Part shown: positions 27,081 to 35,700 of the stretch, in pieces | How positions within the stretch are numbered: position 1 is the first letter of the stretch | Layout of the letters: each line of letters begins with the position of its first letter | Source of the DNA: Phycisphaerales bacterium | GTDB taxonomy: Bacteria; Planctomycetota; Phycisphaerae; Tepidisphaerales; Tepidisphaeraceae | Reading direction: 5' to 3' | Length of the DNA stretch: 64,000 bases | Assembly (NCBI GenBank): GCA_020853095.1 | Contig: JADYZN010000024.1 | Coordinates: 62,001-126,000, forward strand | The notes under the pieces: model-generated | Database searches by the model: none | What the model was told of the DNA's origin: nothing | Seen by the model: only the letters and a program-made list of their open reading frames with translations | Translations under genes and position numbers: made by a program

Positions 27081-27425
27081 CTAGCAACCCGTGTCAAGCA
27101 ACTGCTCCAGCTCGCGCTGAAGCACCGGCAGTTTGTCCTGAATGATCCGCCACGTGATCTTTTGATCCACCGCATCATATCCATGAATCAGCGCGTTGCG
27201 GAAACCGATGATCCGCTGATGATCGGAGATGCGTTCGATGAAGGCCGGATCGATCTTCCGCAGCCGGGTCATTGCCTCGCCGATGATCTCGAACTGCCGC
27301 TCCACCGCGCTTTGGAGCATCAGATCGCCGCACAGGTCTTCCAACGTTTTTCCGGCGACGAACAGTTGAATGCCGATGGCGGCATGTTGCATATCGAACA
27401 GAAGTGATTTGATTTCAGGCCGCAT
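27081..27425 (-). CDS. hepT: HepT-like HEPN toxin (DUF86) of a MntA-HepT system
   Basis: 114 aa, standard for HepT. It has the HEPN RNase motif RX4HXY as RNALIHGY (Arg76, His81, Tyr83); the tyrosine is the residue that MntA-type partners modify with AMP in characterised systems. The first helix (MLQSAVERQFEIIGEA) is also typical of DUF86 proteins. It should be an RNA-cutting toxin held in check by the nucleotidyltransferase encoded just upstream, whose 3' end overlaps its start by 11 bases. All motif residues are intact. The gene lies between the two 66-bp direct repeats. Confidence 0.92.
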   Translation of the reverse strand: MRPEIKSLLFDMQHAAIGIQLFVAGKTLEDLCGDLMLQSAVERQFEIIGEAMTRLRKIDPAFIERISDHQRIIGFRNALIHGYDAVDQKITWRIIQDKLPVLQRELEQLLDTGC

Positions 27426-27732
27426 AAAGGGATATCCGCTGTTGAAGGGCCTGCGCCACGAAGTAGGGATTGCGGGCCGCGGCGATGTCGACCAAGTCGG
27501 CCTTTCGTCCGTAGAGCGATTGCAACGCCTCCCGCAGTCCGAAATAGCGTTCATCGGCGGGCGTGCGGCCATCGCGTCGAAACAGCACGAGAAAATCCAG
27601 ATCGCTGGTCGCCGGATCAAACCGCCGCCCCCCATCCGCGACCGCCGAGCCGAACGCCTCAAGACGCAGCACGTCAAACCGCCGACAAATCCCGGCAAGG
27701 TCGGAGCGATGCTGTTGCAGCGCGTCAATCAC
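27415..27732 (-). CDS. mntA: MntA-like nucleotidyltransferase antitoxin
   Basis: 105 aa, starting with GTG. The minimal nucleotidyltransferase motif is FGSAVADGGRRFDPATSDLDFLV: Gly-Ser, then Asp-x-Asp, with 14 residues between instead of the usual 10 or so. A further acidic residue is in KADLVDI. In known MntA-HepT pairs this enzyme neutralises the toxin by adding AMP to its HXY tyrosine. The start overlaps nothing; the end overlaps hepT by 11 bases, showing translational coupling. The promoter's -10 ends 7 bases before the GTG, so the message is probably leaderless or nearly so. Confidence 0.9.
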   Translation of the reverse strand: MIDALQQHRSDLAGICRRFDVLRLEAFGSAVADGGRRFDPATSDLDFLVLFRRDGRTPADERYFGLREALQSLYGRKADLVDIAAARNPYFVAQALQQRISLYAA

Positions 27733-27739
27733 GCCGACG

Positions 27740-27768
27740 ATTATAGGTTAGTGATGGACAATTGTCAG
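27740..27768 (-). promoter_or_regulatory. Promoter of mntA-hepT with palindrome at the -35
   Basis: Read on the minus strand: CTGACA (27763-27768), a 17-base spacer, and a perfect TATAAT (27740-27745). The palindrome GACAATTGTC (27757-27766) overlaps the -35 and is a candidate operator for autoregulation. Only 7 bases separate the -10 from the GTG start. Confidence 0.75.
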
Positions 27769-27806
27769 GGGTAATCGGTCGTCAGTTGCCTGTGGCCGGC
27801 CGCCAG

Positions 27807-27930
27807 TGACACCAAACCGGTCGGCGTTTTTGAGAAAAGGGCCGCCTTCTTTTGCGTTGGCGGATCAATCAAATTTCCATTGGTGTCATTGACTGGAGAT
27901 GACAACCATGGATTTGAATGATCATCTCCA
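27807..27930. repeat. Two inverted repeats in the mntA to dehydrogenase gap
   Basis: TGACACCAA (27807-27815) pairs with TTGGTGTCA (27880-27888). TGGAGATGA (27894-27902) pairs with TCATCTCCA (27922-27930), the latter ending directly at the dehydrogenase stop codon. Neither is followed by a T run in the direction of the dehydrogenase transcript. They may be remnants of the element boundary. Confidence 0.5.
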
Positions 27931-29244
27931 TCAGGCCTGCACGATGTGGTCGCGTTTGCCTTTGACATCCCGCATCGCGCCGCGCGTGTCCACGATCAGT
28001 TGCGATTCATCGGCGACCTGCTGCCAGTCGATGGCCGAATGGTGGGTGGCGATCAGGATGCAGTCATACGAACCCAACGTCCGCGGCGTCAGCGGAACAC
28101 TCTTTTTGCCGATGTCGCCCCATCGTCGCATCGAATGGGTGGCTGGGACGTGCGGGTCGTGATAATCAACCTGCGCCCCCAGGTGTTCGAGTTGTTCGAT
28201 CAATTCAAAACTGGGGCTTTCGCGCACATCATCCACATCCGGCTTATACGCCAGCCCCAGCACCAGGATTCGGCTGCCGTTGACCGATTTTTTCCGCTGG
28301 TTGAACGCCAGCAGCAGCTTTTGCACCACAAAACCAGGCATGGACTGATTGACTTCGCCGGCCAGTTCGATGAACCGCGTGGTCATCCCCACCTCGCGCG
28401 CCTTCCACGTCAGGTAAAACGGATCGATGGGGATGCAATGCCCGCCCAGCCCGGGGCCGGGATAAAACGCCTGAAACCCAAACGGCTTGGTCTTGGCGGC
28501 CTCGATCACCTCCCACACGTTGATCCCCATCGCGTCCAGCACCATCTTCATCTCGTTGACCAGGGCGATGTTGACCGATCGGTAGATGTTTTCCAGCAGC
28601 TTGGCGGCCTCGGCCACCTCGGCGCTGCTGACACGAATAACCTTGGCGATCGCCTGCTGATACAACGCCTCGGCCAATTCGCCGGAAACCGCGTCGATCC
28701 CGCCCACCAGCTTGGGGATGCTCTGCGTGTTGTAGTCGCGCCGGCCGGGGTCTTCGCGTTCGGGTGAATACGCCAGGAAAAAATCCATCCCGCATCGCAT
28801 CCCCGTGGCCGACAAAACCGGCAGAAGAATCTCGCGGGTTGTGCCCGGATAAGTACTGCTCTCCAGGACGACAAGCTGCCCCGGCCGAAGGGTTTTGGCG
28901 ATGTCCGCCGCCGCCTGACGGATAAAACTTAAATCCGGCTCCAGATGCTTGCCCAGCGGCGTGGGCAGACAGATGATCACCGCATCGGCCTCCCCCAGCC
29001 GTCCAAGGTCTGTTGTGGCATCAAATCGATCTGATGCCGCCAGAGTTTTTGCAAAATCTTGCCCAAGGTGTGTGAGGTAATTGCGCCCTTGTTTGAGCTG
29101 GTCGATCTTGGCCGGGTCCACGTCAAACCCCAGCACCCGCAACCCACCCTGAAAAAACGCCCTCAACAAAGGCAAACCGACATACCCCAGTCCCATCACC
29201 CCAACGGTGAGCGATTTGGATCGAAAACGTTCAATTTGATTCAT
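27931..29244 (-). CDS. Nucleotide-sugar dehydrogenase (UDP-GlcNAc/ManNAc type)
   Basis: 437 aa. The NAD site is VGVMGLGYVGLPL at residue ~15. LPTPLGKHLEPDLSFI and ESSTYPGTT are family motifs, and the catalytic cysteine is in GPGLGGHCIPIDPFYL (~residue 267), where it forms the thioester intermediate. The C-terminal domain has LGLAYKPDVDDVRESPSFEL. The LGKHLEPDLSF segment resembles the UDP-N-acetylglucosamine/mannosamine 6-dehydrogenases (WbpA type) more than glucose dehydrogenases, so it should make UDP-aminouronic acids for surface polysaccharides. Its last 66 bases are duplicated 966 bases away. Confidence 0.9.
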   Translation of the reverse strand: MNQIERFRSKSLTVGVMGLGYVGLPLLRAFFQGGLRVLGFDVDPAKIDQLKQGRNYLTHLGQDFAKTLAASDRFDATTDLGRLGEADAVIICLPTPLGKHLEPDLSFIRQAAADIAKTLRPGQLVVLESSTYPGTTREILLPVLSATGMRCGMDFFLAYSPEREDPGRRDYNTQSIPKLVGGIDAVSGELAEALYQQAIAKVIRVSSAEVAEAAKLLENIYRSVNIALVNEMKMVLDAMGINVWEVIEAAKTKPFGFQAFYPGPGLGGHCIPIDPFYLTWKAREVGMTTRFIELAGEVNQSMPGFVVQKLLLAFNQRKKSVNGSRILVLGLAYKPDVDDVRESPSFELIEQLEHLGAQVDYHDPHVPATHSMRRWGDIGKKSVPLTPRTLGSYDCILIATHHSAIDWQQVADESQLIVDTRGAMRDVKGKRDHIVQA

Positions 29245-29338
29245 GCGGCGGCTCCGAAGACCCTTCGCCTATCATATCGGATCAATCCGGCGGCACATCT
29301 TCCATTTTCGGCCATGATGCGTAGGATGTTGCGTACCC

Positions 29339-29749
29339 ATGATTTCGATTCTTGCACAACAAGCTGCTCAATCGCCCAGCGCCTGGTTGCCGGTGGTCCT
29401 GTTGATCATCATCGGCATCGGGTTCGCGGCGGGAAATTTGATTCTGTCGATCCTGGTCGGGCCGCACCGCACCGGTTCGGTCAAAGAAACCACCTACGAA
29501 AGCGGCATGATGCCGATCGGCGACGCCCGCCGTCGCTTTAACGTGCGATTTTACATCGTCGCCATGATTTTCCTCGTTTTTGACGTGGAAATCGTCTTTT
29601 TCTATCCCTGGGCCACCCTGTTCCCGCACGAACTGGCAACCCATACGCCACTGGGATTGCAACTGCTGATCGAAGCCATCGTCTTTGTGGGCCTGTTGCT
29701 GGTGGCCTATTTCTACGCCTGGGGCAAAGGCGTCTTCCGCTGGGATTAA
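29339..29749 (+). CDS. nuoA: NADH-quinone oxidoreductase subunit A
   Basis: 136 aa, with three transmembrane helices. The YESGMMPIGDARRRFNVRFY loop and VFDVEIVFFYPWA are the conserved NuoA signatures, the latter with the acidic residues of helix 2. It is a membrane-arm subunit near the quinone site of complex I. It stands alone here: the neighbours are a nucleotide-sugar gene and a coiled-coil protein gene, and the rest of the membrane arm lies 14 kb away. nuoBCDEFGI are not in the window. Confidence 0.95.
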   Translation: MISILAQQAAQSPSAWLPVVLLIIIGIGFAAGNLILSILVGPHRTGSVKETTYESGMMPIGDARRRFNVRFYIVAMIFLVFDVEIVFFYPWATLFPHELATHTPLGLQLLIEAIVFVGLLLVAYFYAWGKGVFRWD

Positions 29750-29759
29750 GAGCCTCGAT

Positions 29760-30359
29760 TCAACCTTCATGGTTGCTCGAAACCGGCGGCAACGCGGCCG
29801 GCGAGTTGATTTGAGTGGGCAGTTGCCGGTCGCTGTTGACGATCTCGGCGACCACATCCTTGATTCGATCATCGTTCAATAACTGGCTCATCAACACCCG
29901 ACGATAACCCGTGTTGCGCATCTGTTCCTTCAGGGCGTCGGTTCGTTCCTGCTTGAGCTTTTCGTTCTGAGTGAACAGCGCTTCTTCAAGAGATTCGTTC
30001 TCCAGCAGCAGGGCATACATCGCATCCGCCTTGCGGCCGCCGGATGAAAACAACCCACCATAACCGGCCGCCTTTTTGCGATATTCCTCCACACGCGAAC
30101 CCAGCGCCTTGACCTGCTCATGAAGCTGCGCATTTTCGGCTTTCAGGTGGTTTAACTCCTGCTCATACAACAACTTAAATCCTTTTTGGGCGGTGAATAA
30201 TTCCTGTTCCTTGGAAGCCAGTTTTTTGGTGTTGCCGATCGAGGCGATCCATCGGCCGACCCAGTACCCCAGCACCAGACATCCAACCACCCCGACGATC
30301 ACCAGCAGGTAAAACAGATAGCGCGCGGATTCAGAGGAGAAGTTCAGCATAGCCCCCAA
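29760..30359 (-). CDS. Membrane-anchored coiled-coil protein, function unknown
   Basis: 199 aa. A single N-terminal transmembrane helix (YLFYLLVIVGVVGCLVLGYWVG, residues ~15-36) is followed by a long charged helix of coiled-coil type (~45-150, with KLLYEQELNHLKAENAQLHE and ENESLEEALFTQNEKLKQE). The end is rich in Pro, Asn and Gln. There is no enzymatic motif. It is convergent with nuoA, 10 bases apart. It could be a scaffold at the membrane, but this cannot be told from the sequence. Confidence 0.65.
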   Translation of the reverse strand: MGAMLNFSSESARYLFYLLVIVGVVGCLVLGYWVGRWIASIGNTKKLASKEQELFTAQKGFKLLYEQELNHLKAENAQLHEQVKALGSRVEEYRKKAAGYGGLFSSGGRKADAMYALLLENESLEEALFTQNEKLKQERTDALKEQMRNTGYRRVLMSQLLNDDRIKDVVAEIVNSDRQLPTQINSPAALPPVSSNHEG

Positions 30360-30389
30360 TCATAAACTTAATGCCGGCACAGGGGAACG

Positions 30390-31376
30390 TCACATGCCCC
30401 GGCGGGACCGCCGACGAAGCAGTTGGCTTGCGGCCAGCAGGCCGATCACGGCAAACGATGCCGGCTCCGGAACCGGAGCGAGATCCCAGCCGATGTCGGA
30501 AAGAATGCCCAGGTCGCGGGCACTGGGGTTGTGGTTGACCCCCTGATAAATCGGGGCCATCAAATCCGTCAGGCTCTGGTCCACATGATACACGCTGGAG
30601 CCGGCCGAATAGGTGGATGGGGCGTACATCTTGATCTGGGAATTGCCATTGGCGGCGGTTCCATCGGCGCCGGTCCAATACAGGGCATCGCTCTTGATGG
30701 CGGCCAGACGTTGAGCATTGGTCATGCCGGTCAGGGCATTGCCGCCATTTTCCAGGAAACGATCATAAATCGTTGGCAGGGCGCCATTGAACGAACCATC
30801 CGATTTAATGGTTCCGGTAAAGCCCAGCCCATGGGCGACCTCATGCAGGACGACCGATATGAAATCGCTGTCGCTGCCGCCATTGCCATCGGTTCCGTAA
30901 TAGAAATCCACATTGCCAAGAACCGTGGAATTGTCCACGTCACTGTTGAACTGGGCAGTGATTTCGTTTCCATTGCTGCTGGTGTACAGGTCTGACTGTT
31001 TAATATGGTTGGCCAGGGCGGCGGGAAACCAAGTATTGGTCTGATACTTGGGGTTGGCGGGAGGTGAAAAATTGGCATTGATGCCGGCCGGCCCCGCCTG
31101 TCCGAGGGTGGCACTGGAGCCGTCGCCGCCAAGTGGATCAAACGTGGCCAGGACACGGATGGTTTCACCAACGTAGGAGCTTTGAAGTTTTGTGCTCCAG
31201 ATGTTCAAGGCATATTGAAAAGCGGCCTTTCGCTGGGCGCCCAGGGTGGCATCATTGAAGCCTTCGTTGGCGCCATCACCTGAATAATCGGCGACAAATG
31301 TGATGGCGGCCTGTGCTGCCGTTGTGCAGGAAATTGCAAAAACAAATCCCCACAAAGCCGATTTTTTAAGCTGCAT
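30390..31376 (-). CDS. PEP-CTERM zinc metalloprotease-like protein
   Basis: 328 aa from the ATG at 31376, which starts a signal peptide ending near AAQAA. Around residue 180, VVLHEVAHGLGFTG is an extended HExxHxxGF zinc motif of metzincin type, in which the third ligand is usually His or Asp. LMAPIYQGVNHNPSARDLGILSDIGWDL follows at ~270-297, like the Met-turn and final helix of such proteases. The end is VPEPASFAVIGLLAAS plus a basic tail, a PEP-CTERM sorting signal. It is probably an exported protease, sorted by an exosortase. The upstream 15-residue extension lacks a signal and is not used. Confidence 0.82.
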   Translation of the reverse strand: MQLKKSALWGFVFAISCTTAAQAAITFVADYSGDGANEGFNDATLGAQRKAAFQYALNIWSTKLQSSYVGETIRVLATFDPLGGDGSSATLGQAGPAGINANFSPPANPKYQTNTWFPAALANHIKQSDLYTSSNGNEITAQFNSDVDNSTVLGNVDFYYGTDGNGGSDSDFISVVLHEVAHGLGFTGTIKSDGSFNGALPTIYDRFLENGGNALTGMTNAQRLAAIKSDALYWTGADGTAANGNSQIKMYAPSTYSAGSSVYHVDQSLTDLMAPIYQGVNHNPSARDLGILSDIGWDLAPVPEPASFAVIGLLAASQLLRRRSRRGM

Positions 31377-31494
31377 CGATCGCCCTCCGGCGCGGTGAAT
31401 TGTGAAAAGCCAAGCGATCACTGTCGCCAGCGTTACATTAATCTACCGCATGGAAGGGCCAGGTCAAAATAAAAAATATCGGACGTTGCTTTTT

Positions 31495-32496
31495 TTATTG
31501 ATGCGACACCGCCGCCAGTTCCGGGGACATTCGTCGGGTCCGGACAATGGAGGCGACGACGCCAATCGCCATGATCAGCGCGATCAACCCCAGCAGATAG
31601 AAGCTCATGCCGTGGATGTCATGCAGCCATTCCTTGGCGAGCATTTTGACCCCCACAAGTCCAAGGATGACCGCCAGCGAGGCTTTGAGGTAGTAGAATT
31701 TTTCCAGGACGCTGGCCAGGGCGAAATAAAGTGAACGTAAACCCAGTATGGCAAAGACGTTACTGGTGAACACCAGAAACGGATCGGTGGTGATGGCGAA
31801 GATGGCGGGGATGGAATCGACCGCGAAAAGCAGGTCGGTGCTTTCGACGACCACCAATGTCAGCGCCAAGGGGGTGAGCATCCATCGCCCGTTGATATGC
31901 GCCATAAAGTGTTGTCCATGCAGCTCATGGGTTATGGGGAACCATTTGCGGGTCAGTCGAACCAGGAGATTGTTTTTGGGGTTGGGTTCGGAATTGGAGA
32001 ACATCATTTTTGCGGCCGTCAGGAGCAAAAAGACGCCAAAGATGTATAAAATCCACTCAAACCGGCTGATGAGGGCGGCCCCGACCGCGATCATGATGCC
32101 GCGCATGATCAGCGCGCCCAGGATGCCCCAGAAGAGGACGCGGTGTTGATATTTGGCGGGGATGCCAAAATATCCGAAAACGAGGGCCATGACGAAGATG
32201 TTGTCCACGGAGAGGGATTTTTCGATGACGTAGCCGGTCAGATAGAGGATGACCGCCTGCCCGCCGTTCAGGCCGTTGGGGTGCATGGAACTGGTGTGGG
32301 TTCCCAGGCCTTCCCAGTGATTGGCGTAGGCATAATAGATGAAGACGCTGAAAGCCAGCGAAAGGGCGATCCAGATGGCCGACCAGACCAGGGATTCCTT
32401 GATGCCAACGACGTGGGCCTTGCGGTGAAAAACACCTAGGTCCAGCGCCAGGATGACCAGAATAAAGACAATGAACAGCAGCCAGATCCAAATCAT
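31495..32496 (-). CDS. TerC/Alx family integral membrane protein
   Basis: 333 aa with about nine transmembrane helices. The conserved features are LDLGVFHRKAHVVGIKESL at the N terminus, SLSVDNIFVMALVFGYF with the Asn-Asp pair, and VESTDLLFAVDSIPAIFAITTDPFLV with its second acidic cluster. TerC/Alx proteins are manganese exporters or tellurite-resistance membrane proteins, and calcium or manganese transport is the best supported role. The start has AAGGA nine bases upstream. A 7-bp inverted repeat lies just before it. No yybP-ykoY manganese riboswitch could be recognised. Confidence 0.92.
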   Translation of the reverse strand: MIWIWLLFIVFILVILALDLGVFHRKAHVVGIKESLVWSAIWIALSLAFSVFIYYAYANHWEGLGTHTSSMHPNGLNGGQAVILYLTGYVIEKSLSVDNIFVMALVFGYFGIPAKYQHRVLFWGILGALIMRGIMIAVGAALISRFEWILYIFGVFLLLTAAKMMFSNSEPNPKNNLLVRLTRKWFPITHELHGQHFMAHINGRWMLTPLALTLVVVESTDLLFAVDSIPAIFAITTDPFLVFTSNVFAILGLRSLYFALASVLEKFYYLKASLAVILGLVGVKMLAKEWLHDIHGMSFYLLGLIALIMAIGVVASIVRTRRMSPELAAVSHQ

Positions 32497-32510
32497 GCGT
32501 ATAATTCCTT

Positions 32511-32531
32511 ATCGACTTAACAATAGTCGAT
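32511..32531 (-). promoter_or_regulatory. Leader hairpin upstream of terC
   Basis: ATCGACT (32511-32517) and AGTCGAT (32525-32531) form a perfect 7-bp inverted repeat with a 7-base loop. It ends 14 bases ahead of the terC start and just upstream of its Shine-Dalgarno. It could be an operator or a leader hairpin; nothing decides between them. Confidence 0.4.
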
Positions 32532-32725
32532 TCATCCGCGATCGACATGCCGGGGCGGGTTATAAAAGGGGAGAAAATCTTGAACGTCCAGGGTGAGGCG
32601 GATTTTCCCATGAGCAGGTAAAACATCGGGTCGGCTTGACCGGCGGGCGGAATGAACCAACAATGTATCCGGATGGATGGATGAATGGTGGATGATCTTC
32701 ACCGGTTCAGTTATGCGAGGATGAT

Positions 32726-35700
32726 GTGTCACAGCGGATGAACTTTCTGGAATTGGCCCGGCAGCGCGTGGTGGTGTTCGATGGGGCGATGGGGACGAGC
32801 ATTCACACCTATGACCTGGATTTGAACAAGGATTATCTGGGGCTGGAGAACTGTTCGGAGATACTGGTGCAGACCAGGCCGGATGTGATCCAGGAGATCC
32901 ACGAGAGTTTTCTGCGGGTGGGGTGCGACGCGGTGGAGACCGACACGTTTGGCGCCAACCAGGTCGTGCTGGCGGAATTCGGGATCGCGGATCAGGCGTT
33001 TGAATTGAACAAGCTGGCGGCACAGGTGGCCCGCCGGGCGTGCGACAAACATGAGACCGCGCAAAGGCCGCGATACGTGATCGGGTCGATCGGGCCGGGG
33101 ACAAAGCTGCCGACGCTTGGGAACATCGGATTTGACGCTTTGGAGGTGAGTTATACCGAACAGTGCCTGGGGTTGATCGCCGGCGGGGCGGATGTGCTGC
33201 TGATCGAGACCAATCAGGACCTGCTCCTGACCAAGGCGGCGATCAACGGGGCGACCAACGCCATGAAACAGGCCGGCGTGAAGCTGCCGTTGATGGTGCA
33301 GGTGACGATCGAATCGTTTGGGACGATGCTGGTGGGGTCGGACATCTCGGCCGTTGCGGCGGCGATTTTGCCGTATGAGCAGGTGGATTGTCTGGGGTTG
33401 AACTGCGCCACCGGGCCGACCGAGATGGGGGAACACGTTCAGTATCTGTCGCACCATTGGCCGCGAATGGTGAGCGTTTTGCCCAATGCGGGGCTGCCGG
33501 TGATCGTGGATGGCAAGGCGTCGTATCCGCTGACGCCGGAGGATTTCGCATCGGCGATGGTGCGGTTTGTGCAGGATTACGGGGTGAACATCGTCGGCGG
33601 GTGCTGCGGGACGACGCCGGCGCATCTGGAAGCGCTGGTGAAAAAGATTGGTTTCGGCAGCGCGCATTCGGCAATCAGGCCGCGTCAACCGGAGACCAAG
33701 CCGCAGATCTCGTCGTTGTACAGCGCCGAGGACGTCCGGCAGGACAAGAGTTATCTGATCGTGGCCGAGCGGACCAACACCAACGGGTCGAGGAAATTCA
33801 AAAGGCTGCTGGAGGCCAACGACTGGGATGGGCTGGTGTCGATGGCGCGCGACGAGGTGCGCGATGGGTCGCACGTGCTGGATGTGTGCGTCGATTTTGT
33901 CGGGCGCGACGGCGTGAAGGACATGCACGAGGTGATCAGCCGGTACGTCCGGCAGATCCGCGCGCCGTTCATGCTGGACAGTACCGATCCGGCCGTGATG
34001 GAGGAAGGGCTGAAACTGGCCGGCGGTCGGTGCATCCTCAACTCGATGAACCTGGAGGATGGAGAGCAGCGCGTGGAGCGCATCTGCGGTCTTGCGAAAA
34101 AATACGGCGCGGCCGTGGTGGCGGGGACGATTGATGAGGACAAGCAAAACGCGATGGCGCGGACGGCCGATCGGAAACTGTCGATCGCCCGGCGCATCCG
34201 CGATCTGGCGGTGGATCGGTACGGCCTGCGCGATGAGGATTTGATGTTCGATCCGCTGGTTCTGCCGATCTCGACGGGGATCGAGGAGGATCGGCGAAAC
34301 GCCCTGGAGACCATCGAAGGCACGCGCCGGATCAGCCGGGAATTGCCCAAATGTCATACCGTGGTGGGGTTGTCCAACGTCAGTTTCGGACTCAAGCCCG
34401 ATGCGCGGGTGGTGTTGAACAGCGTTTTTCTGAACGAACTTCGCGAGGCGGGATTGACGGCGGCGATCGTTCACGCCAGCAAAATCCTGCCGAAAAACAA
34501 GATCGATCCGGCCCGATGGGAGGCCGCGCTGGACCTGATTTACGACCGCCGGCGCGAAGGGTTTGATCCACTGACCCATTTCGTGAGCCTGTTTACGGAG
34601 GGGGAATCGGCCGCGGACCAGAAGCCGGCCGAAAACCTCACCATCGAGGAGACGCTCAAACACCACATCATCGACGGCGAAAAACGCGACCTGACCGTGC
34701 ATCTGGACGAGGCCCTGAAAACCTACAAACCTCTGCAGATCATCAACGACATCCTGCTGGATGGGATGAAGGTGGTGGGGGATCTGTTCGGCAGCGGGCA
34801 GATGCAGTTGCCGTTCGTGTTGCAAAGCGCCGAGACCATGAAGGCGGCCGTGACGCACCTGGAACCGTTGATGGAAAAGGTGGAAGGCGCAAGCAAAGGC
34901 AGGATCGTGCTGGCCACGGTCAAGGGGGATGTCCACGACATCGGCAAAAACCTGGTGGACATCATCCTGACCAACAACGGCTACACGGTTTACAACCTGG
35001 GCATCAAGCAGCCGGTCAACGACATTCTCAAGGCATACAAGGAGAAAAAGGCCGACGCGATCGGCATGAGCGGGCTGCTGGTCAAGAGCGTGGCGGTGAT
35101 GAAGGAAAACGTCCAGGAGATGAACGCCCACCAGGTGGATGTGCCGTTGCTGCTGGGCGGGGCGGCCTTGACGCGGCATTACGCGACCAAGGACCTGGCC
35201 GGACAATACGGCGGGATGCTGTTTTATTGCAAGGATGCGTTTGAGGGGCTGGCGACGATGGAAAAGATTGTCGCCGGCGAGGGGCGGGCGCTGTGGGAAC
35301 AGAACCAGGAGGACATGCGCCGGCGCGATGAGCTGTCGGCCAGGGCGGTCAAACCCGCCGCGGTGGCCGTCAGCGGAACCAGTGACGTGACGAAGGACAA
35401 TCCGGTTCCACTGCCGCCGTTCTGGGGCCGGCGGGTGGCGGATGCGATCCCGGCCGAACAGTTGTTCCCGTACATCAATGAAAACGCCCTGTTCATCGGG
35501 CAGTGGGGTTTTCGCAAAAAAGGAATGAGCGCGGCCGACTATGAACGGTCCATCGAGGAAAAAGCCCGTCCGGTTTTCGTCGAATTGCAACAGCGGGCGA
35601 TCGCCGAAAAACTGCTGACGCCTCGCGCCGTCTACGGATATTTTCCGGTGCAGGCGATGGGGGACGACCTGGTGGTGTATCACGTTGACGAATTTGCCGG

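Noticed and set aside
32497-32725. SAM, SAH or cobalamin riboswitch ahead of metH
   Set aside because: No B12-box or SAM-class consensus is visible in the 229-base gap; only an imperfect GGGGAG...CCC hairpin is present.
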